43,954 bases of DNA from a virus. Every line of letters begins with the position of its first letter. Position 1 is the first letter of the stretch. Where the stretch lies: positions 1 through 43,954 of the IMG/VR virus record IMGVR_UViG_3300037628_000191; one strand, given 5' to 3'. The position numbers and the translations under genes were made by a program. Below are positions 16,539-24,502 of the stretch, piece by piece. The notes under the pieces were generated by a model. That model was not told where the DNA came from, made no database searches, and saw nothing but the letters and a program-made list of their open reading frames with translations.

Positions 16539-16739
16539 CTATCTAAATGAATTATCGCCAGAGATGAAATCCCTTGCAAACTTCCATTTTTCATGGCATG
16601 ACGGATTCCCATAGTCCATGCATATATCGGCGCGGGTTCCGTCTGAGTTTGTGTCGCCAATGCGGCTTGCGTTTGTTATGTCGTCACCGCAAACATCACA
16701 ATAAACGCGCGTAACAGCCTCTATCTTTGTTTCCTTCAT
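16539..16739 (-). CDS. Small Cys-rich zinc-finger-like protein
   Basis: 66 residues from the ATG at 16739 with GGGGG seven bases upstream. CDVCGD (two Cys) plus a second Cys cluster ICMDYGNPSCHEKW suggest a Zn ribbon. Middle gene of a three-gene regulator operon. Function unknown. Confidence 0.6.
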   Translation of the reverse strand: MKETKIEAVTRVYCDVCGDDITNASRIGDTNSDGTRADICMDYGNPSCHEKWKFARDFISGDNSFR

Positions 16740-16787
16740 CACTGCCCCCTTATAATTAAAGCAAGGCGAGTTTCCCCGCCGTTGTTG

Positions 16788-17030
16788 CTATCTAGCAGTT
16801 ACCTTGTAGCCTCTTGTGCGGTCGCCGTATGTTGCGTTGATGTCGTTGTAAACCTCTACAAGATACACTTCTTTTAGCTCTTTTATTGCCGCTAGCGCTT
16901 TGGCTCTTGTGCATGATAAGAATGATTGTATTTGAGCTGTTGAAGTTTCAGCTCCGTTTTCATTGATAAAGTATAAAGCTTTAGCTGCTGGCTTAGTTAG
17001 TTTTAGCACTTTTTCTAGTTTGCTGTTCAT
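16788..17030 (-). CDS. Small winged-helix-like regulator
   Basis: 80 residues. PAAKALYFINENGAETSTAQIQ, then SCTRAKALAAIKELKEVYLVEV, followed by a basic beta wing (GDRTRGYKVTAR) fits a winged helix. It is the first gene after the promoter at 17073-17100 and probably regulates this cluster. No precise family identified. Confidence 0.5.
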   Translation of the reverse strand: MNSKLEKVLKLTKPAAKALYFINENGAETSTAQIQSFLSCTRAKALAAIKELKEVYLVEVYNDINATYGDRTRGYKVTAR

Positions 17031-17072
17031 AATGTTTCGCCTTGTTTGTGTGTGTTTCGTCTTGTTGAGCTA

Positions 17073-17100
17073 ATAATAGCAAATCCACGCTATTACACAA
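17073..17100 (-). promoter_or_regulatory. Leftward promoter with GCTAT boxes
   Basis: On the minus strand TTGTGT, a 16-base spacer, then TATTAT (5 of 6 to TATAAT), about 45 bases upstream of the start codon at 17030. Several GCTAT/ATAGC half-sites lie across 17069-17118, overlapping the core promoter, and suggest repressor binding. Confidence 0.6.
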
Positions 17101-17172
17101 GCGCTATTTTGCTATCAATTAAAATGAATTCCAAAGCGTGACCATTATCACATTACTTTATCAACACGCAAA

Positions 17173-17206
17173 CAAAAGCCGCTTAGCGAAATCCTAATAA
17201 GCGGCT
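17173..17206 (-). terminator. Terminator for the 417-residue gene
   Basis: Leftward RNA would form AGCCGCTTA...TAAGCGGCT followed by TTTTGTTT. It lies about 40 bases after the stop at 17244. Confidence 0.7.
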
Positions 17207-17210
17207 CTTT

Positions 17211-17236
17211 AATATCAGTTATCCCGAGCTGATATT
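17211..17236. repeat. Inverted repeat AATATCAG / CTGATATT
   Basis: Eight-base perfect arms around a ten-base loop, between the stop codon at 17244 and the terminator. It may stabilise the 3' end of the transcript or act as a binding site. Confidence 0.6.
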
Positions 17237-17243
17237 ATTAACT

Positions 17244-18497
17244 TTACCTTTCTTCGGTTATAAAATAACTATCCGCCTCAAGAGTTACATTGTCATTTCC
17301 TGAGTTATTCGCCACCTCGAAAAAAATGTAATCGTCTTTATCTAGGGTGACGTTTTCGTTAATCGTAATAAATGCCACGTCCCTATTACCCTGGAGCGCG
17401 TTTATTTGCCGCGTCTGTGGCGTAGAGTTGACAAACACACTTGCTGAATCATCCCATTTTACAATTCTAACAGCTATAAAATTACCCTGCGTCCCTTCAA
17501 TAGAAAACTGGGTCGTCACTTTATAGCCCCTAGGTTGCACGCCTAAGTGCCTTAGTTGCATGTCCGCGGGGTTATCAAAGTGTTGCAGGTCTGAGACTGT
17601 ATGAGCTGCTGATGCTATCGTGTAAAATGTGCTACCAGCAACTATTGCAGTTTGCGCCGCTGATGTAACAGTGATTCTCCCGCCCTCGAATGTGTTCGGG
17701 ACTCCTAGGTTCCCGTCCCAAGCGCAAGATAAATTTGCCTCGTCAATATTCGGAGTTATGTTTATGTCTGTTGCATTTGCTACGCCGTTCCTTGTTACGA
17801 TAGCGCCTGAAACCTGCAATGTTGACGAGTTAGGAAAGTTTGTAGAGCTAAAATCTAAAAAGCTAGCATTAGCTGGTAGGTCTAGATTTTGATTAGATCT
17901 AAATCTAGACTGCATCACAAAACCAGTGCCAGCTTTAAACAGGGTGTATGCTCCGTCTGTCAGCCCCCTTATAATTGACGTATCAATAAAATAACCACCT
18001 GACCAAGCGCCAGACAGTGTCAATTCTGGTTTACCGCCTGTCCTGCTTGTTACCCTTTCTAATCCTTGCCTATACCCGTTAACTTCTCCCATTGATGAAG
18101 GGTTAACGATCCTTACATCCTTCATTGTAAAAGCGTGCGTCCCATCTGAATCTATTATGTCAAAAACTTTTGAGTTCGCGCCTGTTTCTTCAACGCCCAT
18201 GCTTTCTAGTATTAGGCTTCCAGACCCGCCAACAGGAGATGTAAACATAGTGTGATTTGATGTGGATGAAAACAGTATGGAAATATCTGAATTGTAACCA
18301 GTAATGAACAAGCCACCCGCGGGCACTTCGACAGACTGCGATCCCATATCTGGCGAGGTATCTATAAAATACTCTTTTGTGCTGTCGAGTATTCCTGCTA
18401 AGTCGCTTGCTTGAGTTACAACTACTCTATTAGCTAAACTAGTGCCACCACCGCCCCCGCTAGACGAAACCGTTATATTTTTATCTGTAGTTGGCAT
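17244..18497 (-). CDS. Putative virion fibre/spike protein
   Basis: 417 residues from the ATG at 18497, with GGGGA upstream. A Ser/Gly linker near the start (SSSGGGGGTS), repeated short beta strands with Gly, Asn and Ser in the middle, and a C-terminal region like a jelly-roll (QFSIEGTQGNFIAVRIVKW). This composition suggests a beta-helical fibre or receptor/decorating protein. The gene sits after terL, before the head genes, so it may decorate the head. Function inferred. Confidence 0.5.
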   Translation of the reverse strand: MPTTDKNITVSSSGGGGGTSLANRVVVTQASDLAGILDSTKEYFIDTSPDMGSQSVEVPAGGLFITGYNSDISILFSSTSNHTMFTSPVGGSGSLILESMGVEETGANSKVFDIIDSDGTHAFTMKDVRIVNPSSMGEVNGYRQGLERVTSRTGGKPELTLSGAWSGGYFIDTSIIRGLTDGAYTLFKAGTGFVMQSRFRSNQNLDLPANASFLDFSSTNFPNSSTLQVSGAIVTRNGVANATDINITPNIDEANLSCAWDGNLGVPNTFEGGRITVTSAAQTAIVAGSTFYTIASAAHTVSDLQHFDNPADMQLRHLGVQPRGYKVTTQFSIEGTQGNFIAVRIVKWDDSASVFVNSTPQTRQINALQGNRDVAFITINENVTLDKDDYIFFEVANNSGNDNVTLEADSYFITEER

Positions 18498-18499
18498 GA

Positions 18500-18775
18500 T
18501 TAAGTCCCCGCTGGTGTAACTGTTAACGTGACACTGCCAGTTAAAGCATAAGCCCAAAGGAATTCAGCCGGAGCAATGGAGTAATACGAGAAATCACCAC
18601 GAAGTTTTGTGGTGCGTGATACTGGCGTTGTATCGTCCTGTCCGACTGGTTGTGCTGTGGCTTCAAGATAAATAACTTGTGATCTGCCTTGCCAGTGCTT
18701 AACTTCGCCGGCCTTATCGGTAGTCGTGATTTGTGTCCATACGCCCTGTGAGAGCGGGTGCAATGTAGATGACAT
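18500..18775 (-). CDS. Hypothetical virion-module protein
   Basis: 91 residues. It contains WTQITTTDKAGEVKHWQG and an end rich in Thr (TGSVTLTVTPAGT), a beta-sandwich-like composition. It lies just upstream of the putative fibre gene with 2 bases between them, so the two are likely partners (for example adaptor and fibre). No family recognised. Confidence 0.55.
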   Translation of the reverse strand: MSSTLHPLSQGVWTQITTTDKAGEVKHWQGRSQVIYLEATAQPVGQDDTTPVSRTTKLRGDFSYYSIAPAEFLWAYALTGSVTLTVTPAGT

Positions 18776-18809
18776 AATGTGTACCTCTTTAAATTCGATT
18801 GATGTTTAC

Positions 18810-18815
18810 ATTATA
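18810..18815 (-). promoter_or_regulatory. -10 element downstream of terL
   Basis: A perfect TATAAT on the minus strand, about 35 bases upstream of the start at 18775, in a 56-base gap. The -35 region is weak. It could give extra transcription of the fibre-like genes. Confidence 0.4.
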
Positions 18816-18831
18816 ACTTAACTGTGCGCTA

Positions 18832-20439
18832 TTACCATGATGATAGATTGTAATTGCCTTCAGTTGGAGCGTATACCATCATTACGCCGTCTGCGTCATT
18901 TGGTGATAACGATTCATCAGGCGCTTTATTTACTAGCACCTTGCCTCGGTTATCCTTCTTGTATGTTGGCTGGGAAAGCTCAGAGCACAAGTTTGTGAAG
19001 TTGGTACAGGTAGATGATATTGATATAATTTTATCTATATCGTACTGTTTGCCTTTGGTGACAGCTTCGTGAGTCTCCTTAAACAGCTCTCTAAGGTGCC
19101 ACCAGCATTGTGCTTTATAGTTGGCAAAGAATGATTCGTTTGTTCTGCCAGGAGATCCATTCTCAGGCTCAATAATATAATCTGTTTTGTTTATTACCGC
19201 GCCAGACCCGTTGAATGGTACGGCATTTATCTTATGTAATGATTCAGACTCTCTAACCTCATTAATAACCCTAGCATCACCACGACAAGCCGCGCCAAGT
19301 CCATCAGAATCAAAATCAAATTCTAAGTATCCCCTTTCTTCACAGTTATCTATAGCCAGCTGAGTAGTGGCGAATATATCATCAACATCTTTTCCGTGCC
19401 AACTAACTACGTCAGTAAGTAAGTTGCCATCTCTGAATGATTGAGAGTTTTTATCTTTGCCGCGATCTGCAACATCAAGCGCTGATTTTTTGATTCCAGT
19501 TATATCAATACCTAGTTTTAAATGAGCATCAACAGCAGATTGAACCCATGCAGACGGAATTAACACGCCTTCAATTGACGCGCTGAAGTTAATGTCAATC
19601 TCTTGGGCAACTGTTACGGCATCCAATTCGTCTACCTGTTTGTCATACCAAGCTTGATCTTTTCGAGGGTCATCGCGCCAATGAAACTCAAACGTTCGAC
19701 ACTTTCCACCCTTCGCCTTTTCAGCAAATGGGTTTGCCATGCCGTTAGGGGTTGATATATCTTGCCTACAGTTTGTAGTTTGCGATAGTGATGCCTCGAC
19801 TAGTTGTGGCCTTTCTAAAAAAGCAGCCTCATCGACAAAGTATATTGATGCCCTGTCCCCACGGCCAATCCCATCACCAGACTCACCAACGAGCGCAGAT
19901 CCCATACCAGGAAACATGATTCGCATGTGTGGCGCTGTTTTCTTCTCATCAAATCCAGATCTGAATTCAGGCGGAACTAGTCGGCTAAACATTCTTGCTT
20001 TATGGAATAGTGATTTAGGAGCGCCGATTTTATCCACGTACTCCTCTTTTCTTGAGCCGAACCCGATCACCATATCTTTGTTAAACATACAAAGCGTTGC
20101 AGCGAGGCCAACCGAAAGCCAGCTTAACCCCATATCACGGCTTTTAACTGTTGCGCCGGGCTTTTGATTCTTCCAGTTATGCATCACCCAATCAACCCAC
20201 TCTTCCTGTCTTGGAAATAATAGAAATGGGACAATAGCAGGTAGTCCGCGTTCAACATTTCGGGGATCAAACGTGCAACCCCAATCAATCATAAATTGAG
20301 CGGGGTTGTTTCTGTAGAACGCTTTAAGAAGTGGTAGCTGTTGAGGGTTGGCCCTAATCCGCTTTAACCTCTCGGCTCTGTGCACGAAAACAGCTGTGTA
20401 ATCGGGATCTTTGAAGTCGAATTCAAATGGTATAGGCAT
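18832..20439 (-). CDS. terL: Terminase large subunit
   Basis: 535 residues. The ATPase part has a Walker A-like KSRDMGLSW (about residues 99-107) and Walker B with catalytic Glu in SIYFVDEAAF (about 198-207). The nuclease part has acidic residues in LDVADRGKDK (about 321-330), DFDSDG (375-380) and NDADGVMM near the C-terminus. This protein cuts concatemers and pumps DNA into the head. It follows terS without a gap. A circularly permuted map would fit headful packaging, but the sequence alone does not settle that. Confidence 0.9.
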   Translation of the reverse strand: MPIPFEFDFKDPDYTAVFVHRAERLKRIRANPQQLPLLKAFYRNNPAQFMIDWGCTFDPRNVERGLPAIVPFLLFPRQEEWVDWVMHNWKNQKPGATVKSRDMGLSWLSVGLAATLCMFNKDMVIGFGSRKEEYVDKIGAPKSLFHKARMFSRLVPPEFRSGFDEKKTAPHMRIMFPGMGSALVGESGDGIGRGDRASIYFVDEAAFLERPQLVEASLSQTTNCRQDISTPNGMANPFAEKAKGGKCRTFEFHWRDDPRKDQAWYDKQVDELDAVTVAQEIDINFSASIEGVLIPSAWVQSAVDAHLKLGIDITGIKKSALDVADRGKDKNSQSFRDGNLLTDVVSWHGKDVDDIFATTQLAIDNCEERGYLEFDFDSDGLGAACRGDARVINEVRESESLHKINAVPFNGSGAVINKTDYIIEPENGSPGRTNESFFANYKAQCWWHLRELFKETHEAVTKGKQYDIDKIISISSTCTNFTNLCSELSQPTYKKDNRGKVLVNKAPDESLSPNDADGVMMVYAPTEGNYNLSSW

Positions 20440-21054
20440 TTATTTGCCTTCCATCATTTCGGTGTACGCGCGCGCCGCCTCTTCTGGCGATGCTGTTATA
20501 TCGATATTTCTAATAACTGAATTTACATCATGCTCAATTTTCTGTGCTGATTCCCACCCCTGCATAGTTGAAAGTTGCTTAATCGCTCCCTGCTGATCAT
20601 GCAATTCAATCTTAGGCCCCTGCTTTGTCATGGTCACCGATTTAATGCATGACATAACATTAGGATCAATCTCGTCACTATCTTTCATTTTCCAGACAGT
20701 GCCCATAATATCCTGACCCTCTTCGTCCTCGCCTAAGCAAACGTAAGAGAATGTAGCGATATCCGATACCTTTACGCGGGCGTTATTAGAAAGTATCTTG
20801 AGGGCTTCGTCACGGCTCATAACAGCATCATTTACGGCAATGCCTTTTATGGAATCCAAAAAAGCAACAACGTCATGATTAGTCAGGATTTCACTAGCTA
20901 GCTTCCTCCTGTCTGATTCATTCTTACAAGTGCCTCCTGCCTCTTTGTGATTCTCTGCCGGTTTCATGCCTGCGATATCATTCAGAGCCATTGCACGTTG
21001 TAATTTAGTAAGCTTATCAAATAACGCCTCTTGCTCCTCATTCATCTCAAACAT
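20440..21054 (-). CDS. terS: Terminase small subunit
   Basis: 204 residues from the ATG at 21054, supported by GGGGA 8 bases upstream; an in-frame ATG at 21087 lacks such a site. N-terminal helices MFEMNEEQEALFDKLTKLQRAM and then KNESDRRKLASEILT-like DNA-binding region, with a C-terminal helix (SPEEAARAYTEMMEGK). The call rests mainly on its place immediately before terL and general terS composition. It would recognise the packaging site. Confidence 0.75.
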   Translation of the reverse strand: MFEMNEEQEALFDKLTKLQRAMALNDIAGMKPAENHKEAGGTCKNESDRRKLASEILTNHDVVAFLDSIKGIAVNDAVMSRDEALKILSNNARVKVSDIATFSYVCLGEDEEGQDIMGTVWKMKDSDEIDPNVMSCIKSVTMTKQGPKIELHDQQGAIKQLSTMQGWESAQKIEHDVNSVIRNIDITASPEEAARAYTEMMEGK

Positions 21055-21056
21055 AA

Positions 21057-21224
21057 TTATTTCCCCACATAAAGACCAGCAACACAAACAGTAAATATCA
21101 CAGAAGCAACGCCACTTTGCATCCCAATATATATTTGATCCATGATAGTCCTAGTATTAACCCCCATCAAAGAAAAAATAAATACCACACTAGACAATAA
21201 AATTAACCACAACATAACTTTCAT
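21057..21224 (-). CDS. Two-helix membrane microprotein
   Basis: 55 residues, with GGAG 8 bases before the ATG at 21224. Two hydrophobic segments: MLWLILLSSVVFIFSLMGV (residues 4-22) and about residues 35-52 (GVASVIFTVCVAGLYVG). It ends 2 bases before the terS start. Could be a holin-like, superinfection-exclusion or other membrane factor; not identified. Confidence 0.6.
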   Translation of the reverse strand: MKVMLWLILLSSVVFIFSLMGVNTRTIMDQIYIGMQSGVASVIFTVCVAGLYVGK

Positions 21225-21255
21225 AATAATCTCCAAAGGTTTTTTACATTATACA

Positions 21256-21477
21256 CTATTTGCTTTCTACAAATAAAAAATAATCATACTTCTCAATTAA
21301 CTCGCCAACCGTCCACCAGCGACGACTAACACCTACATCAACAACAAAATATCCATCAGTGTGACGCGAGATACTATCATGCCTCAACACTGCATTTTGC
21401 CCACAATCATTAACCCCAATCTTAACGCCCACAAACTCCGAGCATTCGGGTATTGCGCTTTGTTTTATTAGATTCAT
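21256..21477 (-). CDS. Hypothetical protein
   Basis: 73 residues. ECSEFVGVKIGVNDCGQNAV and a WTVGELIEKYDYF end. Overlaps the upstream gene by 4 bases. No family recognised; part of the small leftward early operon. Confidence 0.6.
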   Translation of the reverse strand: MNLIKQSAIPECSEFVGVKIGVNDCGQNAVLRHDSISRHTDGYFVVDVGVSRRWWTVGELIEKYDYFLFVESK

Positions 21478-21674
21478 AACTTCACCTTTTCGTAAACCGG
21501 ACGGAATTTAGCTTTTTTTGTAATGTGATTGCTTGCCCTTGTTCGTATAAATCTGTCGTTATTGCAAATGGTTGTGCATTCGTCTTTGCTGTACACCCTG
21601 CTGTCTCGGCAACTATTGCCCGCGTAATATGTACTAAGATAACCCACAACAACAGGCTTTATTTGCTCAATCAT
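21474..21674 (-). CDS. Small Cys-containing hypothetical protein
   Basis: 66 residues, start placed at the ATG at 21674 that overlaps the TGA of the upstream microprotein. Includes YYAGNSCRDSRVYSKDECTT, basic at the C-terminus (KKAKFRPVYEKVKL). Unrecognised. Confidence 0.55.
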   Translation of the reverse strand: MIEQIKPVVVGYLSTYYAGNSCRDSRVYSKDECTTICNNDRFIRTRASNHITKKAKFRPVYEKVKL

Positions 21675-21808
21675 AATCCACCCCAATTAACAAAAAAATA
21701 ACTATAAACCCCAACACTCGAAACAGGCAGAATTAACCCAACAAAAATAATTAATAAAAATTTCTTTGTTTCGCTCGCGCTTGACTGTGCATTGTTTAAT
21801 TTATTCAT
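21671..21808 (-). CDS. Single-helix membrane microprotein
   Basis: 45 residues. A polar N-terminus (NNAQSSASETKK) precedes one strong membrane helix (FLLIIFVGLILPVSSVGVY). Start and stop both overlap neighbours as ATGA, so it is tightly coupled. Function unknown. Confidence 0.6.
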   Translation of the reverse strand: MNKLNNAQSSASETKKFLLIIFVGLILPVSSVGVYSYFFVNWGGL

Positions 21809-22026
21809 GTCCAACTAAACGCCTCTTTTACCATTTCTTTTATTTGACTGTCGAAATAAGTCCCTATATAAGCCTCAAATCCACCGTACAAGGGGATTTC
21901 AAACAGGACATACATACCTTTACAATTCACACATCTAGCTCCACCATCTTGAAACATGTTAAAGCAATGGCACTGCCCATCTTTCAGTGCTTTTATTTTA
22001 ACTATCGCTTGATTTTCATCCTCCAT
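21805..22026 (-). CDS. Hypothetical protein with four Cys/His residues
   Basis: 73 residues. CHCFNMFQDGGARCVNCKG suggests a small zinc-binding knuckle, followed by VLFEIPLYGGFEAYIGTYF. Ends by ATGA overlap with the membrane microprotein. Unrecognised. Confidence 0.6.
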   Translation of the reverse strand: MEDENQAIVKIKALKDGQCHCFNMFQDGGARCVNCKGMYVLFEIPLYGGFEAYIGTYFDSQIKEMVKEAFSWT

Positions 22027-22036
22027 AGATTACCCC

Positions 22037-22147
22037 TCATAACCCCATCAAATAATTAGAAACCGGCGCAGGTATCACGCAAATCATCGTGACGCATAAT
22101 GCAACCACAGCTATTATCATCACCACTGCAAATATTTTGCTATACAT
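22037..22147 (-). CDS. Membrane microprotein (36 residues)
   Basis: Starts at the ATG at 22147 after AAGGCGG. Nearly the whole chain is hydrophobic (FAVVMIIAVVALCVTMICVI). Third membrane microprotein in this operon. Small size makes this a tentative but well-spaced call. Confidence 0.5.
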   Translation of the reverse strand: MYSKIFAVVMIIAVVALCVTMICVIPAPVSNYLMGL

Positions 22148-22158
22148 AATCAACCGCC

Positions 22159-22377
22159 TTATGTCTGAGTGACTTTGTATTGACACGCATCAGCAGCGCA
22201 ATACCCGTTATTTACATTTAACAGGCATTCATGATCAGCCCCTAAGCAACAAAAGCTGTCAGTGTCGTTTGCTCTTTTTTCCAACTCAATAAACTCAACG
22301 CAGTTAATTAAATCTCCTGCATCGCACTTGTAACCGCTCTTTTTTAGTGATTGGACTATCTCGGGTAAAGTTTTCAT
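22159..22377 (-). CDS. Hypothetical Cys-rich protein
   Basis: 72 residues. SLKKSGYKCDAGDLINCVEF followed by CCLGADHECLLNVNNGYC: eight Cys in all, so metal binding or disulphides are possible. Between the DUF-less small genes; no family known. Confidence 0.55.
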   Translation of the reverse strand: MKTLPEIVQSLKKSGYKCDAGDLINCVEFIELEKRANDTDSFCCLGADHECLLNVNNGYCAADACQYKVTQT

Positions 22378-22379
22378 AT

Positions 22380-22604
22380 TTATAATTCCTCGTTATGATG
22401 CGGCTTAACTATCACCGGCTCTTTTTCTGAGTCGTTAAGTTGCGCGTAATTATTTTCAAACTCCATTGCAGCGCTGTCTCGTTGTGAATCACTTGGCTTG
22501 TTTTCAAAGCGCTTCTGATATGGAATCTTTCCCACTTGCGCCCTTACAAACCACGTACCGCATATTTTATTAGGGCTATCGACTGCTATATTAGTTGCTT
22601 TCAT
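22380..22604 (-). CDS. Hypothetical protein
   Basis: 74 residues. The start at the ATG at 22604 is preferred because AAGGTGG precedes it and it overlaps the upstream TGA. Basic first half (YQKRFENKPSDSQRDSAAM) and an acidic end. Unrecognised. Confidence 0.55.
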   Translation of the reverse strand: MKATNIAVDSPNKICGTWFVRAQVGKIPYQKRFENKPSDSQRDSAAMEFENNYAQLNDSEKEPVIVKPHHNEEL

Positions 22605-22816
22605 ACTGCCACCTTGTCCGCATTTCCGATGATGAATAAGCACGACAAAATCAGCTCGCTATATTCATTGTTTATGTGCACTTCTGTTTCTTCGGTAACA
22701 ATAGCAAGCGGAGCATTAACACCATTACACAAAACATCACCAACCCTCACCCCGTCCACAGCGCTCACAGCCTCGGGATATCTTTTCATAATTGCTTTTA
22801 CTGTTTCATTGCTCAT
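22601..22816 (-). CDS. Hypothetical protein
   Basis: 71 residues. MSNETVKAIMKRYPEAVSAV, then GVNAPLAIVTEETEVHIN. Ribosome site GGAGC. Overlaps the downstream start by 4 bases. Unrecognised. Confidence 0.55.
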   Translation of the reverse strand: MSNETVKAIMKRYPEAVSAVDGVRVGDVLCNGVNAPLAIVTEETEVHINNEYSELILSCLFIIGNADKVAV

Positions 22817-22827
22817 TTTTGTTGCTC

Positions 22828-23019
22828 CTAATTAAGTAAAGTAAATCCGCCCTTTGGATTAAATATAACAACGTGCGGAGTGTTATTTTTAACAATGCGA
22901 GCAATTGTCATGCGACTTCTGCCTAAAATAAACGCCACACCGATCGCGCTATCATTGTTAATTTTTAGCAATGCCTGGACTGTGGTTACATTGATTGATT
23001 TAGTCTCTGGATGTTGCAT
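22828..23019 (-). CDS. Small possible HTH protein
   Basis: 63 residues. The central part, INNDSAIGVAFILGRSRMTI, has the spacing of a helix-turn-helix, with a short beta end (HVVIFNPKGGFTLLN). It overlaps the RHH-like gene upstream by 20 bases. A regulator is possible but not proven. Confidence 0.5.
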   Translation of the reverse strand: MQHPETKSINVTTVQALLKINNDSAIGVAFILGRSRMTIARIVKNNTPHVVIFNPKGGFTLLN

Positions 23020-23146
23020 GGTCTATCTCCTTTTGAATCAAGCCTTTTAAAATTACAGAGAAAGCATTGCCTGTTTTCTTCTTCTCCGCTTCAAGCCAAT
23101 CACGCTGATCTTTAGTTGGCATAAATGTTGGCACTCGTTGAATCAT
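23000..23146 (-). CDS. Small ribbon-helix-helix-like protein
   Basis: 48 residues, with GGAGC before the ATG at 23146. RVPTFMPTKDQRDWLEAEKK gives a beta strand then helix; TGNAFSVILKGLIQKEI gives the second helix. This is the fold pattern of Arc/CopG-type regulators. It is the first gene after the divergent promoter region, as for an autoregulator. Confidence 0.6.
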   Translation of the reverse strand: MIQRVPTFMPTKDQRDWLEAEKKKTGNAFSVILKGLIQKEIDHATSRD

Positions 23147-23176
23147 TCTGTTGCTCCAATTGGTTAATGTCTAATT

Positions 23177-23205
23177 AGTATGAGCTAAGTCTTGTATAAA
23201 GTAAA
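23177..23205 (-). promoter_or_regulatory. Putative leftward early promoter
   Basis: On the minus strand TTTACT, 17 bases, CATACT (4 of 6 each), about 30 bases before the RHH-like gene. The inverted repeat GTATAAA/TTTATAC (23194-23219) overlaps the -35 side and could be an operator. Confidence 0.4.
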
Positions 23206-23219
23206 GCTAATATTTATAC
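23194..23219. repeat. Inverted repeat GTATAAA...TTTATAC
   Basis: Seven-base perfect arms separated by 12 bases, located between divergent promoters. Suitable as an operator for a dimeric regulator such as the adjacent RHH-like protein; inference only. Confidence 0.5.
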
Positions 23220-23229
23220 ATTATTTATA

Positions 23230-23258
23230 TTGACATTCATTTAAACTAAGCGCATATT
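23230..23258 (+). promoter_or_regulatory. Rightward early promoter
   Basis: TTGACA (perfect -35), 17-base spacer, CATATT (4 of 6), about 34 bases before the start at 23292. Confidence 0.6.
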
Positions 23259-23291
23259 AATGGCTCAACAGAAACTTAACAGGGGAATAAA

Positions 23292-23423
23292 ATGGGCGAC
23301 GATTACAGATGCTATCAACGTTACGAAAAACCAGTGAGCAATTGGGATGCAGCGAAATTACCAAAGCTTGCTAAGCGCTCAACATTTACACCGCCAATGA
23401 ATAATAAAACCAAACGCTATTAA
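23292..23423 (+). CDS. Small hypothetical protein (43 residues)
   Basis: Begins MGDDYRCYQRYEKPVSNWD; strong ribosome site AGGGGA. Basic C-terminal half (KLPKLAKRS, NKTKRY). First gene of a rightward operon. No family recognised. Confidence 0.55.
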   Translation: MGDDYRCYQRYEKPVSNWDAAKLPKLAKRSTFTPPMNNKTKRY

Positions 23424-23436
23424 CAGGGAAATAAAA

Positions 23437-24231
23437 ATGACAACTCAACAACAGCAAGATATTTTGGATAATGCGCCGGAAGGTGCGACGCATTACAAGA
23501 GCGGTAACTACTACATGCCAAGCATTGACGGATATACATACCTTTTCTTTAGTCACGGAGTCGGTCACTGGGAAAAATCCAGGAATAAAAAGGAAAGGCT
23601 AGCTAATGCAACGCCACTAGCCGGCCTGCGTAAAAAGCAACAGCCTACTGTTTTTGATGCGGTTGACGCTCTTGAAGGCGGTTTACTTTGTGATTCAAAC
23701 GGACTAAAGCAAATAGCGCCTTGCTGGTCTATTACCGGAAATGGTATTGAGTATAGAGATAAGTTAATATGCACTCACGAAGAATTCAACCAATGCGTTG
23801 ATGATTTGGCTAAGTACAGAAATAAACAGCCCACAATTAACTCTCTGCACGCTTATAGACAATACGAATACGCGCAACACAAGCTAGATAACCCACAGCC
23901 TAAGCCGCGTACAAAGGTTGAGTATAAAGAAGTTAACGAATCTAACTGCTGTGTATGGGATTTAAAAGGAATGCTTGAGCGTGAATTGCTTTACACCTTG
24001 CATGGAGATGTCAAGTATCTTCTTTGCTCAAATAATGCGCCCATGCATATGTTAATTTGCTTTGATGAAGGTCGAGTTTACCGCAAAGTTGAAACTGAAA
24101 TTGACGAAAAACAAGATCAGATTGATGAAATATCAAAACTACTAACAATGAATGGTTTTGCACACGATCCCATCTGGATTAAATGCATTCAATCACACGG
24201 TCATTTAGCTAAAATTAAGCAAGGAGAATAA
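23437..24231 (+). CDS. Hypothetical early protein
   Basis: 264 residues. The N-terminus holds EGATHYKSGNYYMPSIDG and YLFFSHGVGHWEKS, a pattern seen repeatedly in unannotated early proteins of gammaproteobacterial phages. The middle is polar; residues 125-160 contain a Tyr/Gln-rich helix (HAYRQYEYAQHKLDN). The C-terminal KQDQIDEISKLLTMNG-like helix looks protein-binding. Ribosome site AGGGA. Function unknown. Confidence 0.7.
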   Translation: MTTQQQQDILDNAPEGATHYKSGNYYMPSIDGYTYLFFSHGVGHWEKSRNKKERLANATPLAGLRKKQQPTVFDAVDALEGGLLCDSNGLKQIAPCWSITGNGIEYRDKLICTHEEFNQCVDDLAKYRNKQPTINSLHAYRQYEYAQHKLDNPQPKPRTKVEYKEVNESNCCVWDLKGMLERELLYTLHGDVKYLLCSNNAPMHMLICFDEGRVYRKVETEIDEKQDQIDEISKLLTMNGFAHDPIWIKCIQSHGHLAKIKQGE

Positions 24232-24232
24232 A

Positions 24233-24502
24233 ATGAAACTAGCAGATAAATTAAGACCAGCACAATTAGATGAGCATAACGATCCAATGTATGCAGGATT
24301 AGAAACTGCACCAAAAAGCCGCATTGAAAAATTCATGCTTGATTTTGCAGAAGGTGATGATGGATTATCAATTGAAATCAAAGCAAGAGGGTACAAGGCA
24401 ATTTTGCGTGATGCAGCAACTATTACTGCAATCGGTGTTGCGGTCATACTTTGCGCTGTTTACAAGTTAGAAATTTACTGGTTTTTTAAGGGGGCTTTAT
24501 GA
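24233..24502 (+). CDS. C-terminally anchored membrane protein
   Basis: 89 residues. Soluble acidic first part, then one membrane helix near the C-terminus (ITAIGVAVILCAVYKLEIYWFF). Ribosome site AAGGAG. It overlaps the next start by 4 bases. Tail-anchored topology suggests action at the inner membrane. Confidence 0.65.
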   Translation: MKLADKLRPAQLDEHNDPMYAGLETAPKSRIEKFMLDFAEGDDGLSIEIKARGYKAILRDAATITAIGVAVILCAVYKLEIYWFFKGAL

